A stretch of DNA of 16,005 nt, taken from NCBI GenBank assembly GCA_049291875.1, contig JBATQE010000052.1:1-16005 (forward strand), read 5' to 3'. The position numbers and the translations under genes were made by a program. The notes under the pieces are model-generated. The model was not told where the DNA came from. It did not search any database and worked only from the letters and a program-made list of their open reading frames with translations. Source of the stretch: CTSOIL-112 sp049291875 (lineage in GTDB: Bacteria; Pseudomonadota; Gammaproteobacteria; Burkholderiales; Burkholderiaceae). Numbering within the stretch: the first letter of the stretch is position 1; each line of letters starts with the position of its first letter. Of the stretch, positions 6,683 to 13,637 are shown piece after piece.

Positions 6683-7657
6683 ATGAACATCGAGATTTTA
6701 TACGGCGCCGCAAATCCCGAAAGCGAACGCGCGGGTTTGGCCGAATCGCCGTTGTGGGATGACCAACGCCAATGTTGGTTTTGGATTGATATTCCGAAAC
6801 GCCGCATTCACCGCCATTCGGATGACGAACACCGCGTATGGCAGTTGCCACAGCGTGATGCATTTGACCCGGGTGCGATTGCCTTGAGCGATTCGGGTGA
6901 ATTACTGCTCGCGCTGCGGGCAGGCATTGCCCGATTGAATCCCGATATTGAAAGCGCCGATATTACGCCCGAAATTTGGATCGCCGCGCCCTACAACACC
7001 GCCACCACGCGTTTTAACGACGGCGGTGTGGATGCACAAGGCCGCTGGTGGATTGGCTCCCTGTTCGCGCCGAAAACCCATGCCGGTGCGGGCTTGTATT
7101 GTCTCGAACGTGGAGAACTCAAAGCCATTCTCGGCGAACAAGCCGCGCAAAAACCGTGGCAAGACTGGGGCGTGACGACGGCAAACGGCTGGGCGATGTC
7201 ACCCGACGGCACGCATTTGTACCACGCCGACACGCAGGCGCACACGGTGTATCGCTATGATTTTTCAGCACAATTACCCGTAGAAAGTGCATTGAGCCAC
7301 CGCCAAGTGTTTTTCCAAACGGCGGACACGCGCAAAGAAGCCAACCCCAGCGAACCGTATCAAGGCCGCCCCGATGGCGCAGTGGTTGACTCGGCTGGGA
7401 ACTATTGGGGCGCTCTGTTTGAAGGCGGGCAAATCGTGCAAACTGCACCCGACGGTACGATTCTGCAAAAAATCGCGTTACCGGCGAAATGCCCGACGAT
7501 GCCGTGCTTTGGCGGCGCGGACTTAAAGACCCTGATCATCACCACGACGGGCGATCGTCCTGCCAACGAATTGGCGCAGTATCCGGCCAACGGCTTTATT
7601 CTGAGCATACAACTGCCGGTGGCGGGTTTGCCGACGCGGCGTTACCGCCCTCAATAA
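6683..7657 (+). CDS. SMP-30/gluconolactonase/LRE-family lactonase
   Basis: Encodes 324 residues from the ATG at 6683; a TTG three codons upstream is possible, and neither has a clear ribosome site. The fold is a six-bladed beta-propeller related to regucalcin and gluconolactonases. The expected divalent-metal ligands are visible: E21 (LAESPLW), N168 (TTANGWAMSPDG) and D231 (GRPDGAVVD), with N112 in RFNDGG as a further active-site residue. It hydrolyses sugar lactones. As the last gene of the edd-eda operon, with no classical pgl in view, it could serve as the 6-phosphogluconolactonase after Zwf, or as a gluconolactonase feeding gluconate into the ED route. Family assignment is secure; the substrate is inferred. 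Confidence 0.9.
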   Translation: MNIEILYGAANPESERAGLAESPLWDDQRQCWFWIDIPKRRIHRHSDDEHRVWQLPQRDAFDPGAIALSDSGELLLALRAGIARLNPDIESADITPEIWIAAPYNTATTRFNDGGVDAQGRWWIGSLFAPKTHAGAGLYCLERGELKAILGEQAAQKPWQDWGVTTANGWAMSPDGTHLYHADTQAHTVYRYDFSAQLPVESALSHRQVFFQTADTRKEANPSEPYQGRPDGAVVDSAGNYWGALFEGGQIVQTAPDGTILQKIALPAKCPTMPCFGGADLKTLIITTTGDRPANELAQYPANGFILSIQLPVAGLPTRRYRPQ

Positions 7658-7687
7658 ATAGGTGCATCAAATAACGCCCATAGAAAA

Positions 7688-7706
7688 AGTAAGCTTAACG
7701 CTTACT
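7688..7706. repeat. Degenerate terminator-like hairpin
   Basis: AGTAAGC (7688-7694) pairs with GCTTACT (7700-7706) around loop TTAAC, 31 bp after the lactonase stop. It has the same layout as the terminator at 7894-7920, and the flanking TAGAAAAAG is shared, but it lacks a U-tract. It is probably a decayed or partly duplicated copy. Confidence 0.5.
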
Positions 7707-7743
7707 GAGGCTGTTGACAAAGTCTTATTATAAGCTAAAGCTC

Positions 7744-7831
7744 CGTCATTCCCGCGAAAGCGGGAATCCAGTCGTAAATCTAATTTGTTGTTTTATTGGC
7801 ATTCTGGATACCCGCCTGCGCGGGTATGACG
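7744..7831. repeat. Inverted pair of REP/dRS3-like palindromes
   Basis: Two 28-bp units, 7744-7771 and 7804-7831, lie in opposite orientation 32 bp apart. Each is itself a hairpin: the first has the form ATTCCC-N8-GGGAAT and the second ATACCC-N8-GGGTAT, with flanks CGTC and CCAG mirrored. This matches the dispersed GTCATTCCCGCG-type elements found widely in Proteobacteria (dRS3 in Neisseria, REP/BIME elsewhere). The element lies wholly between genes. Confidence 0.75.
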
Positions 7832-7893
7832 GTATTTTTCTTAGATTTTGAACTGAATTTGACTACGGAAAAGGTTTGTCAGCAATCTGATAG

Positions 7894-7920
7894 AAAAAGC
7901 AAGCCTAACGCTTGCTTTTT
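7894..7920. terminator. Rho-independent terminator, bidirectional
   Basis: A perfect 11-bp stem AAAAAGCAAGC / GCTTGCTTTTT with loop CTAAC has A-tracts and T-tracts on both sides. It can end the plus-strand ED operon and the minus-strand lipoprotein gene, whose stop is 24 bp away. Confidence 0.8.
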
Positions 7921-7943
7921 CATTGCTCTAACTGTGATCTGGC

Positions 7944-8432
7944 TTATTTCACCGCATCCGCACAGCCTTTGTACACGCTCTTGCCATAGGCCAAAGTGGC
8001 GGCGAATTGGCGTTTATCACCTGTTTTAATGCACTCAGAGGTTTTGATGTCTAAGCTAAACGGTGTATTGCCATCTTTACCATTGTAGGTTGAGCCTTTG
8101 GCATAAGCGGAACGCTCCACTTTAATGGTGTGCTTTTTGCCATCCGGTGTCATGATTTCCGGTACCTCAAAGGTCACGGTGTTGCCGTCAATCATGGCTT
8201 CCCAAGCCGGTGAAAAACCATTGGCTTTGAACTTGGTTACAACGGTGTCAGTCGTTGCATTCGCAGCGGCTGGTGCTGCCGCTGTTGGTGCAGGTGCTGG
8301 CGCTGCGGCCGGAGCAGTTGTTGCCGGTGCAGCAGGTGCTGGTGCCGGCGCTTTTTCTGCTGGTTTTGAACAAGCGGCTAAACTCATACACAACAGACCT
8401 GCCGCAGCAGTCATGAACAATGGGTGCTTCAT
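7944..8432 (-). CDS. Lipoprotein with Ala/Pro-rich linker and COG3650-like domain
   Basis: Encodes 162 residues. The signal peptide ends in a good lipobox (SLAAC, Cys at residue 21), so it should be lipid-anchored in the envelope. Residues of about 25-60 are a low-complexity Ala/Pro/Thr linker. The C-terminal domain begins at KANGFSPAWEAMIDG and ends with two cysteines (TSECIKTG and YKGCADAVK). This resembles the COG3650 pattern, in which a GxEPFW-like start is followed by C...GCA near the end. A strong AAGGAG ribosome site precedes the ATG. No enzyme activity is suggested. It is downstream of znuA on the same strand with a 107-bp gap, so it may have its own promoter. Confidence 0.8.
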   Translation of the reverse strand: MKHPLFMTAAAGLLCMSLAACSKPAEKAPAPAPAAPATTAPAAAPAPAPTAAAPAAANATTDTVVTKFKANGFSPAWEAMIDGNTVTFEVPEIMTPDGKKHTIKVERSAYAKGSTYNGKDGNTPFSLDIKTSECIKTGDKRQFAATLAYGKSVYKGCADAVK

Positions 8433-8539
8433 ATCAAACTTCTCCTTGAGGTTGGATCGCCGCCACCAACCCGATGGCGGTCATATCACTGGTAAAACGA
8501 TTCACGCCGCCAAATGGATGACACAGATATCGGCTTAAT

Positions 8540-9577
8540 TTAGCGCATCGCAGCGAACAGTTGATTGGCATTGTACTGCATCATCTTGAGGTAAGTGGCG
8601 CCGTAGGCCTCAGTTTCTGACGAGAGCGATTCCGAATAGAGTTTGCCGCCCACACGCACGCCGGTTTCATTGGCAATTTGCTCGATCAGCTTCGGATTGC
8701 TGATATTTTCAACGAACAAGGCACGGATTTGCTCTTGTTTGATTTCTTGAATCAACTGCGCAACCTGTTTCGCCGACGGTTGGCTTTCCGTGGTCAGCCC
8801 CTGCGCAGAATGAAACTCCACGCCATAAGCCTGCCCAAAATATTCAAACGCACGGTGATTCACCACCGCTTTACGCTGCGCGCGCGGAATGCGATCCAAA
8901 ATCTGGTGAATCTGAATGGATAACTGGTTCAACTGCGCCGAATAGGCTTGCGCGCGCTGTTTGTAGTACGCTTCTCCGGCAGGATCAGCGGCAATTAAGC
9001 CTTTCAAGATATTCGGCACATAATATTTTTCTACCAAAGTCGCATCGAGCCAAGCGTGCGGATCCATAGCCCCATGATCATGACCATCGGCAGGTGCGGC
9101 TGCGTTTTGATGATCGTGCTCATGGTCATGCCCCTCCTCACCATGCTTGGGCGCTTCGATGGCAGGCACGCCATTGCTCGCCACCACGCTCACGCCCTTA
9201 AACCCCGAATTCTCCTGCATCCGCGCAATCCAGCCCTCGTAATTCAAACCATTGCTCACAAATACCTGCGCATTTTTTAATTTTTGCAAATCCTGCGGCG
9301 TCGGCTGATACACATGCGGATCTTGATCAATGCCGACCAAATTCTCAACTTGCACACGTTCGCCCCCAATTTCGCGTGTCATATCACCCAAAACGCTGAA
9401 ACTACTCACCACACGCACCAACTGGCCTTTGGCCGGATCGATCGAAACCGCTGTTTCAGCCGTCTTCGGCGCGCTGCCTGCCTCACCAGATGCAGTGGGT
9501 TTTGAACCCGCGCCCTGACCACAGGCCAACAAACCCACACTGGCAAATGCCATAACCACTTTAGAAAACCAACGCAT
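8540..9577 (-). CDS. znuA: Zinc ABC transporter periplasmic-binding lipoprotein ZnuA
   Basis: Encodes 345 residues of cluster A-I (ZnuA/TroA type). A lipobox LLAC (Cys19) suggests an inner-membrane-anchored lipoprotein, unlike the soluble E. coli ZnuA. Candidate zinc ligands are H88 (DPHVY), H174 (DPHAWLD) and H241 (NHRAFEYFG). Between the first two is a His/Asp/Glu-rich loop (about 145-168, including GHDHEHDH), the mark of zinc rather than manganese binders. It captures periplasmic Zn2+ and passes it to ZnuB. The start is 12 bp after the znuB stop, so it is last in the znu operon, an order (C-B-A on one strand) different from the divergent E. coli arrangement. Confidence 0.95.
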   Translation of the reverse strand: MRWFSKVVMAFASVGLLACGQGAGSKPTASGEAGSAPKTAETAVSIDPAKGQLVRVVSSFSVLGDMTREIGGERVQVENLVGIDQDPHVYQPTPQDLQKLKNAQVFVSNGLNYEGWIARMQENSGFKGVSVVASNGVPAIEAPKHGEEGHDHEHDHQNAAAPADGHDHGAMDPHAWLDATLVEKYYVPNILKGLIAADPAGEAYYKQRAQAYSAQLNQLSIQIHQILDRIPRAQRKAVVNHRAFEYFGQAYGVEFHSAQGLTTESQPSAKQVAQLIQEIKQEQIRALFVENISNPKLIEQIANETGVRVGGKLYSESLSSETEAYGATYLKMMQYNANQLFAAMR

Positions 9578-9589
9578 ACAACCTCCCTA

Positions 9590-10462
9590 TTATTTTTCAA
9601 AATGTTTCAACCGCACCAAACGCGGCAAGACTCCACCCACAGAGCCGAACAACAAAGACCCCACATACATCAATCCGGCAATAAAAATAATCGCCGGCCC
9701 CGAAGCCCACTCAAAATGATAGGACAACAGCAAGCCCAAAAACCCCGAGGTCAAAGCAATCAATACCGAAATCGTCAGCATTCTGCCGATGCTGTGCGAC
9801 CACAATCGCGCGCTGATCGCCGGCAACATCATCAAGCCAACCGACATCAGCGTACCCAGCGACTGAAAACCTGCCACCAGATTGAGCACCACCAGCATCA
9901 AAAATACCAAATACCAAACGCCACCACGTCCACCGACCGAGCGTAAAAAAATCGGGTCAACGCCCTCAAGCACCAGCGGACGATAAATCACCGCCAAACC
10001 GAGCAATGAAACCGTCGAGACTATGCCCATCAACAGCAACGCCGCCGTGTCCACCGCCAACACCGAGCCAAACAAAATGTGAATCAAATCCACCTGATTG
10101 CCCGATTTGGAAATCATCAGCACGCCCAAGGCCAAGGCCATCAGATAAAACGCCGCGAAGTTCGCATCCTCTTTCAGATTAGAAAAACGCGTTGCCAGCC
10201 CTGCCAACATCGCCACCACCACACCGGCGAAAAAGCCACCGACACTCATGGCCGGCAGACTCAGACCAAACCACATAAAGCCCAAGGCCGCGCCGGGCAA
10301 AACCGCGTGACTCATCGCGTCACCCATCAAACTCATGCGGCGCAACACCAGCATCAAACCCACCGGCCCGCTGCCCAAAGCCAAAGCCAAACAACCAGCC
10401 AAAGCACGGCGCATAAAGGCAAAATCGGCAAACGGTGCAATCAACATCTGATACAAACTCAT
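9590..10462 (-). CDS. znuB: Zinc ABC transporter permease ZnuB
   Basis: Encodes 290 residues, mostly hydrophobic, with roughly eight membrane segments, in the ABC-3 permease family. Conserved family segments are visible: LVLRRMSLMGDAMSHAVLPG (near residues 39-58) and the late GLMMLPAISARLWS region. It forms the inner-membrane channel for Zn2+ and contacts the ZnuC ATPase. Its ATG overlaps the znuC stop by 4 nt (ATGA), indicating translational coupling. Manganese or iron permeases of the same family are an alternative on sequence alone, but the His-rich ZnuA and the nearby zur indicate zinc. Confidence 0.95.
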   Translation of the reverse strand: MSLYQMLIAPFADFAFMRRALAGCLALALGSGPVGLMLVLRRMSLMGDAMSHAVLPGAALGFMWFGLSLPAMSVGGFFAGVVVAMLAGLATRFSNLKEDANFAAFYLMALALGVLMISKSGNQVDLIHILFGSVLAVDTAALLLMGIVSTVSLLGLAVIYRPLVLEGVDPIFLRSVGGRGGVWYLVFLMLVVLNLVAGFQSLGTLMSVGLMMLPAISARLWSHSIGRMLTISVLIALTSGFLGLLLSYHFEWASGPAIIFIAGLMYVGSLLFGSVGGVLPRLVRLKHFEK

Positions 10463-11313
10463 ACGCGCCCTCCCGAATGCGTGTGTGCATGTTCATGATC
10501 ATGTCCATGAGTCTGTCCCTCATCGTGCGTATGATGATCGTGCGTAAGCTGCTCAACATAAATCGCCTGCACATTCAACTGCTCATCGGTCAAACAGACC
10601 TCGCCCTCATCAAACCAATGTGCGCAGCGCTCATTCGCCCGCAGCAAATTGTGAGCGGTCAGCACCTCATTCGGCGTCCCCCACGCCACCACCTCATGCG
10701 CGAGCAGCAAAACACTTTGAAAATATCGCTTCACCTGCTCAAAATCATGCAGCACCGCGATCACCGTGCGCTGCTCCTCTTGCCAACGATGCACCAAACC
10801 CAGCAACACCTCCGTGGTTTTCGCATCCACCGCATTGAACGGCTCATCGAGCAAAATCACCGGCGCATCCTGCACCAAAATCCGCGCAAACAACACCCGT
10901 TGCAATTGCCCAATCGACAACGCCGCCAAAGGCCGGGCGCTGAAACCCTGCATCCCCACCTGCTCCAACGCCTGCTCCACCCTCGCCAAGCCCACCGCAT
11001 CCACGCCCGCAAACGCGCCCATGCGCCGCCACAAACCTGTAGCCACCAACTCAAACACCGTCATCGGCATCGACAAATCAATCTCCGCCTTCTGCGGCAG
11101 ATAAGCCATCTCATTCGGCGAGCAGTCGCTCAAAGCCACCTTGCCATGATCAAGCGGTAAAATCCCCGCAATCGCCTTGAGCAAAGTACTTTTGCCCGCA
11201 CCATTCGGCCCGACGATCGCCGTTGCCACACCGCATTCAAAGCGTCCGCTGACGTGATGCACGGCAGGACGACGCTGATAACTGACCGTGACATTGCTCA
11301 CATACACGCTCAT
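10459..11313 (-). CDS. znuC: Zinc ABC transporter ATPase ZnuC with His-rich C-terminal tail
   Basis: Encodes 284 residues from the ATG at 11313, which has an AGGGGG ribosome site; upstream codons belong to an overlapping small ORF in another frame. Walker A GPNGAGKST is at 35-43, the Q-loop glutamine is Q74, the signature is LSIGQLQRV (132-140, with Ile where LSGGQ has Gly), Walker B VILLDEP is at 152-158, and the switch histidine is H189. It powers zinc import through ZnuB from the cytoplasmic face. Past the usual ABC core there is an extension ending in ten histidines within residues 258-279 (HDHHTH, then alternating H-x pairs). Such tails could sense or buffer cytoplasmic zinc; this is inference. 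Confidence 0.95.
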   Translation of the reverse strand: MSVYVSNVTVSYQRRPAVHHVSGRFECGVATAIVGPNGAGKSTLLKAIAGILPLDHGKVALSDCSPNEMAYLPQKAEIDLSMPMTVFELVATGLWRRMGAFAGVDAVGLARVEQALEQVGMQGFSARPLAALSIGQLQRVLFARILVQDAPVILLDEPFNAVDAKTTEVLLGLVHRWQEEQRTVIAVLHDFEQVKRYFQSVLLLAHEVVAWGTPNEVLTAHNLLRANERCAHWFDEGEVCLTDEQLNVQAIYVEQLTHDHHTHDEGQTHGHDHEHAHTHSGGRV

Positions 11314-11450
11314 CGCGCACCCCCTGGGTCGCCCGCTGTCCAACCCAAGGCCCATGCAATCACCAGCCACAGCAGCGCCAATAGCGCAACCGCCAACGCG
11401 AGCCGAGTCGCGACGGACATGGTGAGTAGATTTAATTTAGGAATTTTCAT
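11310..11450 (-). CDS. Small single-span membrane protein overlapping znuC (putative)
   Basis: A 46-codon frame starts at ATG 11450 (MKIPKLN...) and ends at a TGA overlapping the znuC ATG by 4 nt (ATGA). An internal ATG at 11420 would give 36 residues. It has a basic N-terminus, one hydrophobic helix (LALAVALLALLWLVIAWALG) and a short polar tail (WTAGDPGGAR). Start-stop overlap with znuC, a membrane-protein composition and its position as first gene of the znu unit all argue that it is translated. The ribosome site is weak and no family is recognised. It might be a leader peptide for znuC coupling or a small accessory subunit of the transporter. Confidence 0.5.
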   Translation of the reverse strand: MKIPKLNLLTMSVATRLALAVALLALLWLVIAWALGWTAGDPGGAR

Positions 11451-11497
11451 AGAAATTTGCTGAATATAATGTGCTGAATGATGACGGATTCGCCCCA

Positions 11498-11542
11498 CTT
11501 TTGCCTTCGCTCGCTAGCGAAATAAATGCAAAAGGAGCGAGC
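11498..11542. promoter_or_regulatory. Overlapping alternative stem-loops in the zur-znu gap
   Basis: CTTTTGC (11498-11504) pairs with GCAAAAG (11528-11534), enclosing a nested TTCGCT/AGCGAA hairpin (11506-11521). A competing stem pairs GCTCGCT (11509-11515) with AGCGAGC (11536-11542). The two folds exclude each other. No U-tract follows on either strand, so a simple terminator is unlikely. The element lies between the end of zur and the start of the znu unit on the minus strand. Confidence 0.4.
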
Positions 11543-11559
11543 ATGTACCAACAGCCTTG

Positions 11560-12009
11560 TTATGATTTTTTAATCTGTTCGCTGCACTGCACGCAACGGC
11601 CATTGAGCAATAATTGCTGCTCGTCCATTTCAAACCCATGGCCGGCGCACAACTGACGCAAGGCCATGAAACCCTCATCCGCCGCCATTTCATCGACTTT
11701 GCCACAATCGCGGCAAGTCAGAATCACACTCGGATGCGCGCAGTCCAAATGACGGCACACCACATAACCATTGAGCGCCTCGACACGGTGCAAAATCCCC
11801 TGCTCCACCAAAAACTCCAAAGCGCGGTACACCGTCGGCGGCGCAGCCGAGCCGCGTGCCTGCTGCAAATCACTCAGAACTTGATAGGCTTTAACCACGC
11901 CGTCATGCGCCAAGACCAAATCAAGGACTTGACGCCGCAAATCGGTCAGATTCGCACCGTTTTTCAGGCAATGTTCGGCTGCGGATTGGAGAAATTGAGC
12001 ATTGTTCAT
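11560..12009 (-). CDS. zur: Zinc uptake regulator Zur (Fur family)
   Basis: Encodes 149 residues. An N-terminal winged helix includes the recognition region PPTVYRALEFLVEQG (57-71). The C-terminal dimerisation domain has the structural zinc cysteines CRDC (C99/C102) and CVQC (C139/C142), and His/Cys ligands in CRHLDCAH (85-92). With zinc bound it should repress zinc-uptake genes. The location directly upstream of znu on the same strand, rather than beside iron genes, identifies it as Zur and not Fur. A palindromic operator covers its own -10 element 36 bp before the ATG, so it is probably autorepressed, and read-through into znu would place the transporter under the same control. Confidence 0.93.
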   Translation of the reverse strand: MNNAQFLQSAAEHCLKNGANLTDLRRQVLDLVLAHDGVVKAYQVLSDLQQARGSAAPPTVYRALEFLVEQGILHRVEALNGYVVCRHLDCAHPSVILTCRDCGKVDEMAADEGFMALRQLCAGHGFEMDEQQLLLNGRCVQCSEQIKKS

Positions 12010-12037
12010 GGTGTTATCAGTATGAATTGACTTTAAC

Positions 12038-12052
12038 TGTTATATTATAACA
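12038..12052. promoter_or_regulatory. Zur box overlapping the zur promoter
   Basis: TGTTATATTATAACA is a perfect 15-bp palindrome matching the core of gammaproteobacterial Zur/Fur-family operators. On the minus strand it contains TATAAT (12049 to 12044), a consensus -10 for zur. It also lies upstream of the plus-strand membrane protein gene, at 142 bp from its ATG. Confidence 0.75.
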
Positions 12053-12193
12053 TTAAGTCTGGACAAGTAATGCACAATAAACAACTCGCAGCACATCCCA
12101 ACTCATTTAGCCAAAACGTCAACCAAACGATGCTTGTGGAATTAGTTATAGCATAGAACAAACCACGGTAAAAACTCACTAAGGGAGAAAACC

Positions 12194-12400
12194 ATGCTGA
12201 AAAATATCTCTATTCTCTTACTTATGACGGGTGGGCTGTGCCTGCTCGCGTTCAATCTGATCGGCTCCACTGTGGATGCGCAAGGCGTTTTGCATGAGCC
12301 GTTTGGCCTGTTGCCGATTGGCTTCTTACTGATGATACTGGGCGCACTTATCTATATATACCAATTGACCAAAAGCAAATGGGGGGCAGGCAAACGATAG
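12194..12400 (+). CDS. Small DUF3955-like membrane protein
   Basis: Encodes 68 residues with two hydrophobic segments (about 5-22 and 38-60) joined by a short loop containing GSTVDAQGVLHEPFGLLPIG. The 'IGS.vd..G.l.EPFgLlPiGfl' pattern is what I recall for DUF3955 proteins, which have no known function. A strong AAGGGAG ribosome site precedes the ATG. It is monocistronic, divergent from zur, and followed by a good terminator. Zur control through the shared intergenic region is possible but unproven. Confidence 0.8.
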   Translation: MLKNISILLLMTGGLCLLAFNLIGSTVDAQGVLHEPFGLLPIGFLLMILGALIYIYQLTKSKWGAGKR

Positions 12401-12453
12401 GACGGTGCTGACTTAGCACTGAGCTGCCAACCCCACTCATCAGAAATACTACA

Positions 12454-12481
12454 AAAAAGCCTCCAATATCGGAGGCTTTTT
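12454..12481. terminator. Rho-independent terminator, bidirectional
   Basis: AAAAAGCCTCC / GGAGGCTTTTT form a perfect 11-bp stem with loop AATATC, with A-tract and T-tract on opposite sides. It sits between the convergent DUF3955-like gene and the PliI-like lipoprotein gene and can serve both. Confidence 0.85.
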
Positions 12482-12507
12482 ACTCAACACACATCTTTGA
12501 GCACTCA

Positions 12508-13521
12508 TCAATCCATCGGGTATTCCACGATGCGATCAATCACGAATTGACGCGACGCTTCGCCATTGCGCAATTTGTATTGAATTTGCCGCATCGCGCC
12601 TGTTGGTTTGGCATTGGTATCGTTCGGCTGATAGACGCGAAAACGTTGTACCAAGGTATTTTCCACCACGGCGAACTCATCGTGCCCCATATAGCCTTTG
12701 CCCGCTTTGGCATGATCAGCAATATTCGGGAAAGCGATTTGGCTCATGGACTGATTGCGGTTGGCCGAATAGGCAATCACATTGCCATAGCTGCCGCTGC
12801 CTGCCGATTGGGTGTAGACCAGCACTTCGGGATAGCCATCCGCATTCATGTCGGCGATTTCCGCGCCAACCACTTGGCCATCCACCTGATGCGTGACTTT
12901 GCGATTGTCCGCTTTGAGACCATACGGCTGAATTGTCAATGTCTGCATAGAGCCTTTACCCGTGGCGCTCACATCAAAACTCAACTGATTCCACCTTAAA
13001 TTTTGTTGGAACACACGCGGATCAACTTGTCGCTCATCCAGTTCGCCACGGATTTTTCGATAGGTGTCGGCCAAACTGCCACCGCCGGAACAATAGTAAT
13101 TGAGCAAACCGCGATCCGCCTCGGATTCAGTCGAGATGCTGACGCTGTCACGAGCAAAGGTGAAGCGAATATTTTTTCCCTCTACCGAGGTTTGATACAC
13201 CGCTGGGCTGATCGGACGCACCACGGCGTCAAAGGTACACGTCGGTTTCTTTTTATCTGCACGTGAGCGCACCGCAATGCGCACTTGTTGCCCCGGCGCC
13301 GGTGAGACGGTCACACCGACCCAATCATAACCCTGCACCCGTTTGTCGTAGCCTTCGGACGCATATGAACCCAACAACTGCTCGGCAGTTGTCGCACCCG
13401 GAGCGGATGCCTGTGGCTTGGTTGCTGGAGCTGTGTCAGCCGGACGTTGCACCGGTGCGCTGGCACAACCCATAATAACTAATGCACACACACCCAACAC
13501 ACTTTTTTGCAAAACACTCAC
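12508..13521 (-). CDS. Lipoprotein with PliI-like (i-type lysozyme inhibitor) domain
   Basis: Encodes 337 residues from a GTG at 13521, chosen because AAAAGGA lies 6 nt upstream; a TTG six codons earlier would place the ribosome site inside the gene. A signal peptide ends at a probable lipobox (VIMGC), followed by a Pro/Ala/Thr-rich linker. The C-terminal third contains EIADMNADGYPEVLVYTQSA followed by GSGSYGNVIAYSANRNQSMS, a segment I associate with PliI-type lysozyme-inhibitor and related envelope proteins. The central region (about 70-180) is unrecognised. Lysozyme inhibition is only a family-based suggestion; envelope location is well supported. The neighbours give no further clue. Confidence 0.75.
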   Translation of the reverse strand: MSVLQKSVLGVCALVIMGCASAPVQRPADTAPATKPQASAPGATTAEQLLGSYASEGYDKRVQGYDWVGVTVSPAPGQQVRIAVRSRADKKKPTCTFDAVVRPISPAVYQTSVEGKNIRFTFARDSVSISTESEADRGLLNYYCSGGGSLADTYRKIRGELDERQVDPRVFQQNLRWNQLSFDVSATGKGSMQTLTIQPYGLKADNRKVTHQVDGQVVGAEIADMNADGYPEVLVYTQSAGSGSYGNVIAYSANRNQSMSQIAFPNIADHAKAGKGYMGHDEFAVVENTLVQRFRVYQPNDTNAKPTGAMRQIQYKLRNGEASRQFVIDRIVEYPMD

Positions 13522-13593
13522 AACGAATCCTTTTATCAATAATTAGTACGTCCCTCACAATGAACGCCTTGATTAAACGCATGATACATCTTA

Positions 13594-13624
13594 GCGTTGA
13601 CGGATGAATATAACTTGTCAACGC
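13594..13624. repeat. 8-bp inverted repeat downstream of the glycosylase gene
   Basis: GCGTTGAC (13594-13601) and GTCAACGC (13617-13624) are perfect arms around a 15-nt loop, just after the stop of the glycosylase gene and upstream of the lipoprotein gene. It has no U-tract, so it is either a weak terminator or an operator. Confidence 0.4.
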
Positions 13625-13637
13625 ATCAGATGGCTGC

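Noticed and set aside
8460..8480. CCGCCA/TGGCGG hairpin between znuA and the lipoprotein gene
   Set aside because: There is a 6-bp stem with a 9-nt loop but no U-tract in either direction; too weak to call a terminator or operator.
10435..11160. Long plus-strand ORF (241 codons) opposite znuC
   Set aside because: It is the antisense shadow of a convincing ABC ATPase; its translation is His/Gln/Arg-rich, the start lies within znuB/znuC and there is no ribosome site.
11451..11480. Possible Zur box directly before the znu unit (ACATTATATTC)
   Set aside because: Only one half resembles the zur palindrome; the other side is TGCTGAAT repeats with no dyad symmetry.
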